Part shown: positions 28,805 to 38,250 of the stretch, piece by piece
Numbering within the stretch: the first letter of the stretch is position 1
Layout of the letters: each line of letters starts with the position of its first letter
NCBI RefSeq assembly: GCF_003594885.1
Contig: NZ_QZEZ01000005.1
Coordinates: forward strand, 186,001-250,000
Length of the DNA: 64,000 bases
Reading direction: 5' to 3'
DNA from: Vallicoccus soli
GTDB taxonomy: Bacteria; Actinomycetota; Actinomycetes; Motilibacterales; Motilibacteraceae
The notes under the pieces: generated by a model
What the model was told of the DNA's origin: nothing
Databases searched by the model: none
Seen by the model: the letters and a program-made list of their open reading frames with translations, nothing else
Translations under genes and position numbers: made by a program

Positions 28805-29896
28805 TCAGAGGTGCGGCGCGAGCAGCAGGGCGAGGTGCAGGCGCAGCCGGTCGCGCCCGTCGCGCAGGTCGAGCCCGGTGAGGGCCTCCACCCGGTGCAG
28901 CCGCGCGTAGAGCGTCTGCCGGTGCACGTGCAGCGCCGCGGCGGTCGCCTGCGCGCTGCCGCCGTGGTCGAGCCAGGCCCGCGCGGTGGCGGCGAGGCGC
29001 GGGTCGGGGTCGTCCAGCAGCCGGCGCGCCGCCGGGTCCAGCACGGCCGCGCGCAGCGGCCCCGCGGGCGCGGCCCCGAGCAGCCGGTGGGCGCCGAGCG
29101 CCTCCCAGTCCGCCACCGGTCCCGCGGCCGGCTCGTCCCGGGCGACCCGGGCGGCCGTACGGGCCTCGTGCCACGCCCCGCGCAGCGCGCCCGGGTCCGT
29201 GCGCGGCCCGCCGAGCCCGGCGACGGCGCCGTCCACGGCCACCCGCGCGGCGACCCGGCCGGGCAGCGCGGCGTCGCGCGCGGGGACCAGCAGGGCGAGG
29301 CCGCCGGGCACGGCGGCGGCGAGCACGCCGCGGGGCAGGGACGCGGGCGGCACCCCCGGCCCGCCGAGGACGGCGACGGGCACCAGGGGGCCGGGCTCCA
29401 GCAGGCCCGCGTCGCGCAGCGCCTCGGCCGCCGCCCCGGCGTCGTCGCGGTCCTCCCCGAGCAGGGCGAGCACGTGGCCCTCGACCGCCGCCCGCGCCCG
29501 CGCGGCCCGCGCGAGCAGCGCGCCCGTCCGCTCGGCGAGCCCCGCGGCCGCCTCGAGCGCGGCCGGCGCGACCGGCGCGCCGTCGTCGAGCAGCCACAGG
29601 TAGCCGTAGGTCACCCCGCGCCAGCGGGCGGGCAGGCAGAGCCGGGCCAGCACGCCGAGCTCCGGGTGCGCCGGCACCCGCAGCGGGGCGGCCGCGGTCG
29701 CGATGCCGAAGCCCTCGAACCAGCGGCGCACCTGCTCCGAGGAGCCGCGGCGCAGGATGGACGCCTGGCGCACGGCGTCGATGTGCTCGGGCTGCGAGCC
29801 GAACGCGACGAGGTGGAAGGCGCGGTCCTCGAGCGTGGCCGGCGCGCCGAGCAGCGCCGACACCTCGTCCACGACGTCCTGCAGGTCCTGCTCCAC
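28805..29896 (-). CDS. PucR-family transcriptional regulator, proline catabolism (PruC-like)
   Basis: 363 residues: N-terminal sensory region, GGDEF-like central part, and the C-terminal PucR HTH (STAQ-like: AQATAAALHVHRQTLYARLHRVEALTGLDL). It is divergent from the proline dehydrogenase gene. In Mycobacterium tuberculosis the PucR protein PruC sits next to pruB/pruA and activates them in response to proline; the same role is inferred here. GTG 29896 is seven bases from a minus-strand TACGGT, so the mRNA is probably leaderless. Longer upstream frames overlap the proline dehydrogenase gene and were rejected. Confidence 0.9.
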   Translation of the reverse strand: MEQDLQDVVDEVSALLGAPATLEDRAFHLVAFGSQPEHIDAVRQASILRRGSSEQVRRWFEGFGIATAAAPLRVPAHPELGVLARLCLPARWRGVTYGYLWLLDDGAPVAPAALEAAAGLAERTGALLARAARARAAVEGHVLALLGEDRDDAGAAAEALRDAGLLEPGPLVPVAVLGGPGVPPASLPRGVLAAAVPGGLALLVPARDAALPGRVAARVAVDGAVAGLGGPRTDPGALRGAWHEARTAARVARDEPAAGPVADWEALGAHRLLGAAPAGPLRAAVLDPAARRLLDDPDPRLAATARAWLDHGGSAQATAAALHVHRQTLYARLHRVEALTGLDLRDGRDRLRLHLALLLAPHL

Positions 29897-29903
29897 CCGT
29901 ACG

Positions 29904-29909
29904 ACCGTA
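29904..29909 (-). promoter_or_regulatory. -10 element of the PucR gene
   Basis: TACGGT on the minus strand, seven bases before GTG 29896. It lies in the GTACGnCGTACG inverted stretch at 29899-29911, which could also serve as an operator shared with the divergent proline genes. Confidence 0.55.
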
Positions 29910-29967
29910 CGAGGTCGGGGCGCCGAGGACCAGACGTCCGTCCGTGGCACGGCCCACCTTGCGCTCC

Positions 29968-29973
29968 TACGCT
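29968..29973 (+). promoter_or_regulatory. -10 element of the proline dehydrogenase gene
   Basis: TACGCT, giving an expected RNA start near 29980 and a leader of about 65 bases containing CACCACCGGC repeats before GTG 30045. Confidence 0.5.
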
Positions 29974-30044
29974 CGGGGGCACCACCACCGGCACCACCAC
30001 CGAAGACCACCGAGACCACCGAGACGCCCGCCCCGGAGCCCGCC

Positions 30045-30974
30045 GTGCTGAGCCCCCTCCTGCTGGCCGCCGCCAAGAGCGCGCGCACGCGCAGCGCCGT
30101 GACCTCCTTCCCGGCGACGCGCCGCGTCGTCGACCGCTTCGTCGCGGGCGAGACGCTGCAGGACGCCGTCGCCACGACCCGCGAGCTGCTCGCCGACGGT
30201 CGCCGCGTGACGCTGGACCACCTCGGCGAGGGCACCACGGAGCGGGCGCAGGCCGAGGCGGTCGCGGCGGCGTACACGGACCTGCTGCGCGCCCTCGCCG
30301 AGGCCGGGCTCGCCGACCGCGCCGAGGTGTCGGTCAAGCTCTCGGCCCTCGGGCAGGCCCTGCCGGCCGACGGGGAGCGCGTCGCGCTCGACCTGGCCCG
30401 CCAGGTCTGCGCCGCCGCCGACGCGGCGGGCACCACCGTGACCCTCGACATGGAGGACCACACGACCGTCGACTCCACGCTGTCGGTCCTGCGCGAGCTG
30501 CGGTCCGACTTCCCGTGGACCGGCGCCGTGCTGCAGTCGATGCTGCGCCGCACCGAGGCCGACGCGCGCGACCTCGCGGTCGCCGGCTCGCGGGTGCGCC
30601 TCGTGAAGGGCGCGTACGCCGAGCCCGCCTCGGTCGCCTTCCGCAGCGGCGAGGAGGTCGACGCCGCGTACGTCCGCTGCCTCGGCACCCTCTTCCGCGG
30701 CCCGGGCTACCCCATGGTCGGCTCGCACGACCCGGCGCTGGTCGCCGAGGCGGAGCGCCTCGCCCGCGAGACCGGCCGCGCGCCGGGCACCTACGAGTTC
30801 CAGATGCTCTACGGCATCCGCACCGGGGAGCAGCGCCGCATCGCGCGGTCCGGGCGCACGATGCGCGTCTACGTGCCCTACGGCACCGACTGGTACGGCT
30901 ACTTCATGCGCCGCCTCGCCGAGCGCCCGGCCAACGTCGCGTTCTTCCTGCGCTCGTTCGTCCCCGGCCGCTGA
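30045..30974 (+). CDS. Proline dehydrogenase
   Basis: 309-residue monofunctional proline dehydrogenase (FAD), oxidising L-proline to pyrroline-5-carboxylate at the inner membrane face. The TIM-barrel motifs are intact: VSVKLSALGQAL, VTLDMEDHTTVDSTL, VRLVKGAYAEP, and the C-terminal QMLYGIRTGEQRRI and RVYVPYGTDWYGYFMRRLAERP that binds substrate and flavin. GTG 30045 with GGAG seven bases upstream. It lies 27 bases before the P5C dehydrogenase gene, its pathway partner, and divergent from the PucR regulator. Confidence 0.96.
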   Translation: MLSPLLLAAAKSARTRSAVTSFPATRRVVDRFVAGETLQDAVATTRELLADGRRVTLDHLGEGTTERAQAEAVAAAYTDLLRALAEAGLADRAEVSVKLSALGQALPADGERVALDLARQVCAAADAAGTTVTLDMEDHTTVDSTLSVLRELRSDFPWTGAVLQSMLRRTEADARDLAVAGSRVRLVKGAYAEPASVAFRSGEEVDAAYVRCLGTLFRGPGYPMVGSHDPALVAEAERLARETGRAPGTYEFQMLYGIRTGEQRRIARSGRTMRVYVPYGTDWYGYFMRRLAERPANVAFFLRSFVPGR

Positions 30975-31001
30975 CCCCCAACCACCACCAGGAGCACCAC
31001 G

Positions 31002-32627
31002 ATGGACGCCGTCACCAGCCCGCCCGCAGCCCGCAACGAGCCGGTGCTCGGCTACGCCCCCGGCAGCCCCGAGCGGGCGCGGCTGGAGGCCGAGCTCGCC
31101 CGGCTGTCCGCCGAGCGGGCGGAGCTGCCCGCGGTCATCGGGGGCGAGCGCGTCATGGGCGAGGGGGAGCCGTTCGACGTCGTGGCGCCGCACCGGCACG
31201 CGCACGTGCTCGGCACGAGCGCGCACGTGAGCAGCGGGCAGGCCGCGAAGGCGGTGGACGCCGCCCTGTCCGCGGCCGCGGCGTGGCGGGACACGCCGTT
31301 CGACGCGCGCGCGGCGGTGCTGCTCAAGGCCGCGGACCTGCTCTCGGGCCCCTGGCGGGCGACGCTCAACGCGGCGACGATGCTCGGGCAGAGCAAGACC
31401 GCGGTGCAGGCCGAGATCGACGCCGCCTGCGAGCTCGCGGACTTCTGGCGGTTCAACGTCGCCTTCGCCCGGCAGATCCTCGCCGAGCAACCCCTTTCCA
31501 GCCCGGGCGTCTGGAACCGCACCGACCACCGCCCGCTCGAGGGCTTCGTCTACGCGGTCACGCCGTTCAACTTCACCGCCATCGCCGGCAACCTCCCCAC
31601 CGCCCCGGCGCTCATGGGCAACGTGGTGCTCTGGAAGCCCTCGCCCACGCAGCAGCTCGCGGCGAGCCTGACCATGCGGCTGCTCGAGGAGGCCGGGCTC
31701 CCGCCGGGCGTCATCAACATGCTCCCGGGCGACGGCGTCGCGGTCTCCGAGGCGGCGCTCACCCACCCGGAGATGACGGGCATCCACTTCACCGGCTCCA
31801 CCGCGACGTTCCAGCACCTGTGGCGCACGGTCGGGGAGAACGTCCAGGGCTACCGCAGCTACCCGCGGATCGTCGGCGAGACCGGCGGGAAGGACTTCGT
31901 CCTGGCGCACCCGTCGGCCGACCCGGCGGTCCTCACCACCGCCCTGGTGCGCGGCGCCTTCGAGTACCAGGGCCAGAAGTGCTCCGCGGCCTCGCGCGCG
32001 TACGTCCCCCGCTCGGTCTGGGACCGGATGGGCCGGGACTTCTGCGAGGTCGTCGACGCGCTGCCGATGGGCGACGTCGCCGACCTGTCCACCTTCCTCG
32101 GCGCGGTCATCGACGCGCGGGCCTTCGCCAAGCACAGGGAGGCGATCGACCGGGCCCGCGGGCTCGACGGGGTCGAGGTCGCCGCCGGCGGCACGTACGA
32201 CGACGCCGAGGGGTGGTTCGTGCGCCCCACCGTCCTGCTGTGCGACGACCCGACGGACGAGCTCTTCACGCGCGAGTACTTCGGCCCGATCCTCGCCGTG
32301 CACGTCTACGCCGACGCCGACTACGACCGCGTCCTGGCGCAGGTCGAGTCGGCGAGCGCGTACGGGCTGACCGGCGCCTTCGTCGCGCAGGACCGGGCGG
32401 CGATCACGGCGGCGACGCACGCCCTGCGGTTCGCCGCGGGCAACTTCTACGTCAACGACCGGCCGACCGGGGCGGTGGTGGGCCAGCAGCCGTTCGGCGG
32501 CGGGCGGGCGTCCGGCACCAACGACAAGGCCGGGTCGGCGCAGAACCTGCTGCGCTGGACGAGCGCGCGCAGCATCAAGGAGACCTTCGTGCCGCCGACC
32601 GACCACCGCTACCCCCACATGGGGTGA
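31002..32627 (+). CDS. pruA: L-glutamate gamma-semialdehyde (P5C) dehydrogenase
   Basis: 541-residue NAD-dependent aldehyde dehydrogenase converting P5C/glutamate semialdehyde to glutamate. The catalytic Cys327 sits in YQGQKCSAASRAYVP, the general-base Glu in IVGETGGKDF, and the family-specific C-terminus TFVPPTDHRYPHMG is present. The ATG has AGGAG seven bases upstream. With the preceding proline dehydrogenase and the following NAD-glutamate dehydrogenase it forms a proline-to-2-oxoglutarate route. Confidence 0.96.
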   Translation: MDAVTSPPAARNEPVLGYAPGSPERARLEAELARLSAERAELPAVIGGERVMGEGEPFDVVAPHRHAHVLGTSAHVSSGQAAKAVDAALSAAAAWRDTPFDARAAVLLKAADLLSGPWRATLNAATMLGQSKTAVQAEIDAACELADFWRFNVAFARQILAEQPLSSPGVWNRTDHRPLEGFVYAVTPFNFTAIAGNLPTAPALMGNVVLWKPSPTQQLAASLTMRLLEEAGLPPGVINMLPGDGVAVSEAALTHPEMTGIHFTGSTATFQHLWRTVGENVQGYRSYPRIVGETGGKDFVLAHPSADPAVLTTALVRGAFEYQGQKCSAASRAYVPRSVWDRMGRDFCEVVDALPMGDVADLSTFLGAVIDARAFAKHREAIDRARGLDGVEVAAGGTYDDAEGWFVRPTVLLCDDPTDELFTREYFGPILAVHVYADADYDRVLAQVESASAYGLTGAFVAQDRAAITAATHALRFAAGNFYVNDRPTGAVVGQQPFGGGRASGTNDKAGSAQNLLRWTSARSIKETFVPPTDHRYPHMG

Positions 32628-32659
32628 GCGGGCGGGGAGGTGCCCGCGGGCCACGTGGG

Positions 32660-32665
32660 TAGGGT
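32660..32665 (+). promoter_or_regulatory. -10 element of the NAD-glutamate dehydrogenase gene
   Basis: TAGGGT, predicted RNA start near 32672 with a leader of about 34 bases that includes GGAGG at 32694-32698, seven bases before GTG 32706. Confidence 0.5.
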
Positions 32666-32705
32666 CGGGGCGGACCCAGCACCGAGCGGCGACGGAGGCG
32701 GGACG

Positions 32706-35700
32706 GTGTCGGCACAGGCGGGCGTCGAGGCGGCGGGGACGGGCCCGGGGCAGGGCGCGTCGCCCCGCGTGGACGAGGCGCTCGTGCGCCGCTACTGGCA
32801 GCACGTGCCCGAGGAGGACGTCGCCGCGCGCAGCGCCGACGCCCTGCACGAGGCGGTCCGCGCGCACCTGCGCCTCGCGCGCCGGCGCCCCCCGCGCACC
32901 CCGCTCGTGGCGGTGCGCGACCCCGAGGGCGAGCCGGACGCCGCGACGAGCGTGGTCGAGGTCGTCGTCGACGACATGCCCTTCCTCGTCGACTCGGTGA
33001 CCGCCGAGCTCACCCGCCAGGACCGCGGCATCCAGCTCGTGGTGCACCCGACCCTGCGGGTGCGCCGCGACGAGGACGGCGCGCTGGTCGGCGTCGAGCC
33101 CGCGGACGGCGGCGGGCAGGTCGAGTCGTGGATGCACGTCGAGGTGGACCGCCTCGGCGGGCAGGACGACCGCGACGAGGTCGTCGCCGGGCTGCTGCGG
33201 GTCCTCGGCGACGTGCGCCGGTCCGTCGAGGACTGGGGGCCCATGCAGGCCGCCGCCGAGCGCACGGCCGACGAGCTGGCCGCGCACCCGCCGGCGGGGC
33301 TGCCCGCCGACGAGGTGGAGGAGGCCCGCGCGCTGCTGCGCTGGCTGGCCGACGGGCACTTCACCTTCCTGGGCTACCGGGAGTACCGGCTCACCGGGCC
33401 GGCCGGCGGGGAGTCCATCGGCCCGGTGCCGGGCACGGGCCTGGGCCTGCTGCGCACCGACGAGGGCGCACCCCGGGAGCTCGCGTCGCTGCCGCCCGAG
33501 GTCCGCCGGCGCGCGCTCGAGCCGCGCCTGCTCGTCATCACCAAGGCCAACTCGCGCTCCACGGTGCGCCGGCGGGCGTACCTCGACTACATCGGGGTGA
33601 AGGCCTTCGACGCCGAGGGCCGCGTCGTGGGGGAGCGGCGCTTCCTCGGCCTCTTCGCCGTGGCGGCGTACCAGGAGAGCGTGCAGCGCATCCCCGTGCT
33701 GCGCCGCACGACCCGCGAGGTCCTCGCCCGCGCCGGCTTCGCGCCGGAGAGCCACTCCGGCAAGGACCTGCTGCAGGTCCTCGAGACCTACCCGCGCGAC
33801 GAGCTGTTCCAGGTGTCCGTGGACGACCTGTCGCGGGTCGCGCGCGCGGTGACGCAGCTGCAGGAGCGGCGCCGGCTGCGGCTGTTCCTGCGCCGCGACG
33901 ACTACGGGCGCTTCATGTCGTGCCTGGTCTACCTGCCGCGCGACCGCTACACGACCCGCGTGCGCCAGCGCATGGAGCGGATCCTGCGCGAGGCGTTCCG
34001 CGGCGCGAGCGTCGACTTCACCGCCCGCATCACCGAGTCGGTGCTCGCCCGCCTGCACTTCGTCGTGCGCACCGAGCCCGGCGTCGCCGTCGCCGAGGTG
34101 GACCCCGGCGAGCTCGAGCGCCGCCTCGTCGAGGCCACCCGCTCCTGGTCCGACGACCTCGCCGACGCGCTCACCGCGCAGGTCGGGCGCGGCGAGGCGG
34201 CGCGGCTGCTGCGCGAGTACCCCGACGCCTTCCCGGAGGCGTACAAGGAGGACTTCGCCCCCGCGCTCGCCGTCCCGGACCTGCTGCGCACCGCGGCGCT
34301 GGAGCGCGAGGGGCTCGCGATGAGCCTCTACGAGCCCCGCGGCGCCGGGCCGGGCGAGCTGCGGTTCAAGGTCTACCGGGACGGGCCGGTCTCCCTGTCC
34401 GCGGTGCTGCCGGTGCTGCGAGACATGGGCGTGGAGGTCGTCGACGAGCGGCCGTACGAGATCCAGCGCGGGGACGGGCGCCTGTCGTTCATCTACGACT
34501 TCGGCCTGCGCGCGGCCGGCCCGCTGCCGCGCGCCCGGGAGGGCCGCGGCGGGCAGGGGCTGCGCGAGACGTTCCAGGAGGCCTTCGCGGCGGTCTGGAA
34601 CGGCGAGGCGGAGAGCGACGGGCTCAACGCGCTCGTCCTCGCCGCGGGGCTGGGGTGGCGCCAGGTGGCCGTGCTGCGGGCGTACGCCCGCTACCTGCGC
34701 CAGACCGGGTGGACCTACAGCCCCCGCTACGTCGAGGAGGTCGTCAGCGCCAACCCCGGCATCGCGCGCCGGCTCGTCGCGCTCTTCGAGGCCCAGTTCG
34801 ACCCCGCGCTCGTGCGCAGCGGCCCCGACGGCGAGCTCGCGGAGGCGCTCGCCGAGGAGGTCGAGGGCGCGCTGGAGGCGGTCGAGAGCCTCGACCACGA
34901 CCGCATCCTGCGCGGCATGCTCCGGGCGGTGCGGGCGACGACGCGCACCAACGCCTTCCAGACCATGGACCCCGGCTCCGGAGCCGGGCCGCGGCACAAG
35001 CCGTACGTCTCCCTCAAGCTCGACCCGCAGCGGCTGCCCGAGCTGCCCCGGCCGCGCCCCGAGCGCGAGGTGTGGGTCTACTCGCCGCGGGTCGAGGGCG
35101 TGCACCTGCGCTTCGGCGCCGTGGCCCGCGGCGGGCTGCGCTGGTCCGACCGCCGCGAGGACTTCCGCACCGAGGTGCTGGGGCTGGTCAAGGCGCAGGC
35201 GGTGAAGAACGCCGTCATCGTGCCGGTGGGCGCCAAGGGCGGCTTCGTCGCCAAGCGCCTGCCCGACCCGTCGGTCGACCGGGAGGCGTGGCTGGCCGAG
35301 GGCGTGGCGTCGTACCGGACCTTCATCTCGGGCCTGCTCGACATCACCGACGACCTCGACCAGGAGCGCGTCGTCCCGCCGCGCGACGTCGTGCGCCGCG
35401 ACGGGGACGACCCCTACCTCGTCGTCGCCGCCGACAAGGGCACGGCGACGTTCTCCGACATCGCCAACGGCGTCTCGGCCGAGTACGGCTTCTGGCTCGG
35501 CGACGCCTTCGCCTCCGGCGGGTCGGTGGGCTACGACCACAAGGCCATGGGCATCACCGCCCGCGGCGCGTGGGAGAGCGTCAAGCGGCACTTCCGCGAG
35601 CTGGGCGTCGACACGCAGGCCGAGGACTTCACCGTCGTCGGCGTCGGCGACATGAGCGGCGACGTCTTCGGCAACGGCATGCTCCTGTCCCCGCACATCC

Positions 35701-37526
35701 GGCTCGTCGCGGCGTTCGACCACCGCCACGTGTTCCTCGACCCCGACCCCGACCCCGCGGCCTCGTACGCCGAGCGCCGCCGGCTGTTCGAGCTGCCGCG
35801 CTCGTCGTGGGCCGACTACGACCCGGCGCTCATCTCGCCCGGCGGCGGCGTCCACCCGCGCACCGCGAAGTCGGTGCCGGTCGCCCCGCAGGTGCGCCGC
35901 GCCCTCGGCATGGACGGGAGCACCCTGTCGGTCACCCCCCAGCAGCTCATCTCCGCGGTGCTGCGCGCCCCGGTCGACCTGTTCTGGAACGGCGGCATCG
36001 GCACCTACGTCAAGGCCTCGACCGAGGCGCACGCCGACGTCGGCGACAAGGCCAACGACGCGATCCGCGTGGACGGCTCCGCGCTGCGCTGCCGGGTCGT
36101 CGGCGAGGGCGGCAACCTCGGTCTCACCCAGCGCGGGCGCATCGAGGCCGCGCGCTCGGGGGTGCGGCTCAACACCGACGCCATCGACAACAGCGCCGGC
36201 GTCGACTGCTCGGACCACGAGGTCAACATCAAGGTGCTGCTCGACCGGCTCGTGCGCGACGGCGCGCTCGAGCGCGACGAGCGCGACGCGCTGCTGCTCG
36301 CCATGACCGACGAGGTCGGGGCGCACGTGCTGCGGGACAACTACGAGCAGAACGTGCTGCTCGGGGTCGGCCGCGGGCTCGCGCCGTCGATGGCGAGCGT
36401 GCACAAGCGCTTCCTGCGCGACCTCGAGGAGCGCGGCGTGCTCGACCGCGCGCTCGAGCACCTGCCCACCGGCCGCGAGCTCGACGCGCGCGCCGCGTCG
36501 GGCGGGGGGCTCACCTCGCCGGAGCTGTCGGTGGTCGCGGCGTACTCCAAGACGACGCTGAAGACGACGCTGCTCGAGGGCCCGCTGCCCGACGAGCCGT
36601 GGTTCCAGCGCGAGCTGCTCCGCTACTTCCCGGCGCCGCTCACGGCGCGCTTCGGCGACCGGCTCGCCCAGCACCCGCTGCGCCGGCAGATCGTGACGAC
36701 CTGCGTCGTCAACGACCTCGTGAACCACGCCGGGACGACGTACGTCTTCCGCGCCGCCGAGGAGACCGGGGCGACCGCCGACGACGTGGTGCGGGCGTAC
36801 ACCGTCGCGCGCGAGGTCTTCGGCCTGCGCGGGCTGTGGGCCGACGTCGAGGCGCTGGACGGGCAGGTGCCCGCGGCGTCGCAGGACCGCGTCCACAAGG
36901 AGTCGCGGCGCCTGCTCGACCGGGTGGGGCGGTGGCTGCTGCAGGCCCGCAGCAGCGGCATCGACGTCGCCGCGGAGGTCGAGCGCTTCACCCCGGTGGC
37001 GCAGCTGCTGCCGCTGGTGCCCGAGCTGCTGCAGGGCGACGAGCGCGAGGTCATGCTCCAGGGCGTCGCCTCGCTGCGCGAGGACGGCCTGCCCGAGGCC
37101 CTCGCCCTGCGCACCGCCTCGCTGCTCAACGGCTTCGCGCTCCTCGACGCCGTCGAGATCGCGCGCGCCTCGGGGCAGCGCGCCGAGGAGGTGGCGCGCC
37201 TGCACTTCGCGGTCTCCGAGGCCTTCGACGTGGACCGGCTCCTCGTGCGCATCACCGGGCTGCCGCGCGGTGACCGGTGGCAGGCGCTGGCCCGCGCGGC
37301 GCTGCGGTACGACCTCTACGCCGCCCTCGCCGCGCTCACCACCGACGTGCTCGCCACGACCGGGCCGGGCTCGCCGGCGGAGCGCATCGCGGCGTGGCGC
37401 GAGGCGAACGCGGCCCGGCTGGCCCGGGCCACCGGCACGCTGGAGGAGATCGCGGCGGAGGGCCAGAGCGACCTCGCGACGCTGTCGGTGGCGCTGCGCA
37501 CGCTGCGCGCGGTGCTGCGCGGCTGA
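32706..37526 (+). CDS. gdh: Large (180-kDa type) NAD-dependent glutamate dehydrogenase
   Basis: 1606-residue NAD-GDH of the large class known from Streptomyces clavuligerus and mycobacteria (Rv2476c), which deaminates glutamate to 2-oxoglutarate and ammonia. A long N-terminal ACT-like/regulatory part (1-~700) is followed by the catalytic core: ARGGLRWSDRREDFRTEVLGLVKAQ, KNAVIVPVGAKGGFV, the dinucleotide domain with GGSVGYDHKAMGITARGAW and VVGVGDMSGDVFGNGML, and NLGLTQRGRIEAA. The C-terminal ~400 residues are helical. GTG 32706 is fixed by GGAGG at 32694-32698; GTG 32640 lies before the likely transcription start. Downstream of pruA in the same direction. Confidence 0.96.
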   Translation: MSAQAGVEAAGTGPGQGASPRVDEALVRRYWQHVPEEDVAARSADALHEAVRAHLRLARRRPPRTPLVAVRDPEGEPDAATSVVEVVVDDMPFLVDSVTAELTRQDRGIQLVVHPTLRVRRDEDGALVGVEPADGGGQVESWMHVEVDRLGGQDDRDEVVAGLLRVLGDVRRSVEDWGPMQAAAERTADELAAHPPAGLPADEVEEARALLRWLADGHFTFLGYREYRLTGPAGGESIGPVPGTGLGLLRTDEGAPRELASLPPEVRRRALEPRLLVITKANSRSTVRRRAYLDYIGVKAFDAEGRVVGERRFLGLFAVAAYQESVQRIPVLRRTTREVLARAGFAPESHSGKDLLQVLETYPRDELFQVSVDDLSRVARAVTQLQERRRLRLFLRRDDYGRFMSCLVYLPRDRYTTRVRQRMERILREAFRGASVDFTARITESVLARLHFVVRTEPGVAVAEVDPGELERRLVEATRSWSDDLADALTAQVGRGEAARLLREYPDAFPEAYKEDFAPALAVPDLLRTAALEREGLAMSLYEPRGAGPGELRFKVYRDGPVSLSAVLPVLRDMGVEVVDERPYEIQRGDGRLSFIYDFGLRAAGPLPRAREGRGGQGLRETFQEAFAAVWNGEAESDGLNALVLAAGLGWRQVAVLRAYARYLRQTGWTYSPRYVEEVVSANPGIARRLVALFEAQFDPALVRSGPDGELAEALAEEVEGALEAVESLDHDRILRGMLRAVRATTRTNAFQTMDPGSGAGPRHKPYVSLKLDPQRLPELPRPRPEREVWVYSPRVEGVHLRFGAVARGGLRWSDRREDFRTEVLGLVKAQAVKNAVIVPVGAKGGFVAKRLPDPSVDREAWLAEGVASYRTFISGLLDITDDLDQERVVPPRDVVRRDGDDPYLVVAADKGTATFSDIANGVSAEYGFWLGDAFASGGSVGYDHKAMGITARGAWESVKRHFRELGVDTQAEDFTVVGVGDMSGDVFGNGMLLSPHIRLVAAFDHRHVFLDPDPDPAASYAERRRLFELPRSSWADYDPALISPGGGVHPRTAKSVPVAPQVRRALGMDGSTLSVTPQQLISAVLRAPVDLFWNGGIGTYVKASTEAHADVGDKANDAIRVDGSALRCRVVGEGGNLGLTQRGRIEAARSGVRLNTDAIDNSAGVDCSDHEVNIKVLLDRLVRDGALERDERDALLLAMTDEVGAHVLRDNYEQNVLLGVGRGLAPSMASVHKRFLRDLEERGVLDRALEHLPTGRELDARAASGGGLTSPELSVVAAYSKTTLKTTLLEGPLPDEPWFQRELLRYFPAPLTARFGDRLAQHPLRRQIVTTCVVNDLVNHAGTTYVFRAAEETGATADDVVRAYTVAREVFGLRGLWADVEALDGQVPAASQDRVHKESRRLLDRVGRWLLQARSSGIDVAAEVERFTPVAQLLPLVPELLQGDEREVMLQGVASLREDGLPEALALRTASLLNGFALLDAVEIARASGQRAEEVARLHFAVSEAFDVDRLLVRITGLPRGDRWQALARAALRYDLYAALAALTTDVLATTGPGSPAERIAAWREANAARLARATGTLEEIAAEGQSDLATLSVALRTLRAVLRG

Positions 37527-37552
37527 GGGCGGGGGGCGTCGGGGCCGCCCGT

Positions 37553-37558
37553 TACGAT
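37553..37558 (+). promoter_or_regulatory. -10 element, leaderless start of a membrane-anchored protein
   Basis: TACGAT seven bases before ATG 37566, the best match to the window's TAnnnT-N7-start pattern. Confidence 0.65.
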
Positions 37559-37565
37559 CCGGGCC

Positions 37566-38198
37566 ATGGACGTCGAGACCCCGCTCTGGGTGACCCTGCT
37601 CGTGGCCGCCGTGGGGGTCGTGGCGACCCTGCTCGCCGCGCTGCTCTCCTCGGCGCTGACCGCCCGTCGCGAGGCGGCGCGGGCCCGCGAGGAGGTCGCC
37701 CGCGAGCAGGCCCGGGCGCGCGAGCTCGCCGAGTCCGCCACGGCCACCAGCCGGGAGGTGCTCGAGCGCGAGGACGCCCGGCGCCGCGAGGCCGACCGCG
37801 CCGCCGCCGCGGCCCGCGCCGCCGACGAGCGGCGGGCGGCGTACGCGGCGTTCCTCACCGCCGCCTCGCGCTGGGCGCGGTACGGCGAGCAGAAGCGCGA
37901 CCAGCGCGCCGCCCGCAGCGGTGGCGTCGTCCCGGTCGACGCCACCGGGCTCGAGGACGAGGTGGGGGCGGCGCTGGCCGCCGTGCAGGTGCTCGGCGCG
38001 CCCGAGGTGCAGGCGCCGGCGCGGACCGCGTACGACGCGCTCGTCGTGCTGCTCATGAACCTCGAGGCCTCGCACTTCAGCGTCAACCGGGTCGACGAGG
38101 GCATCGAGCAGGCCGTCGCCGCCCTCGACGCCTACCTCGCCGCGGTGCGCCGGGACCTCGGGGTCGACGCGCGGCCCGGCGGGAGCACCGCCGCGTGA
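37566..38198 (+). CDS. Membrane-anchored coiled-coil protein, unknown function
   Basis: 210 residues. One N-terminal membrane helix (LWVTLLVAAVGVVATLLAALLSSAL) is followed by a highly charged Arg/Glu/Ala coiled coil (residues ~35-95) and a mostly helical C-terminal domain with ALVVLLMNLEASHFSVNR. This architecture is frequent in actinobacterial hypothetical proteins that sample the cytoplasmic face of the membrane. No enzymatic motif. ATG 37566 is a probable leaderless start. Its neighbour PdtaS is 52 bases downstream. Confidence 0.75.
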   Translation: MDVETPLWVTLLVAAVGVVATLLAALLSSALTARREAARAREEVAREQARARELAESATATSREVLEREDARRREADRAAAAARAADERRAAYAAFLTAASRWARYGEQKRDQRAARSGGVVPVDATGLEDEVGAALAAVQVLGAPEVQAPARTAYDALVVLLMNLEASHFSVNRVDEGIEQAVAALDAYLAAVRRDLGVDARPGGSTAA

Positions 38199-38250
38199 GA
38201 CCTGCCGGGAGCACGGGGCCGGGCGCGGGCAGGGCGGGGCGGGGGGCCTG

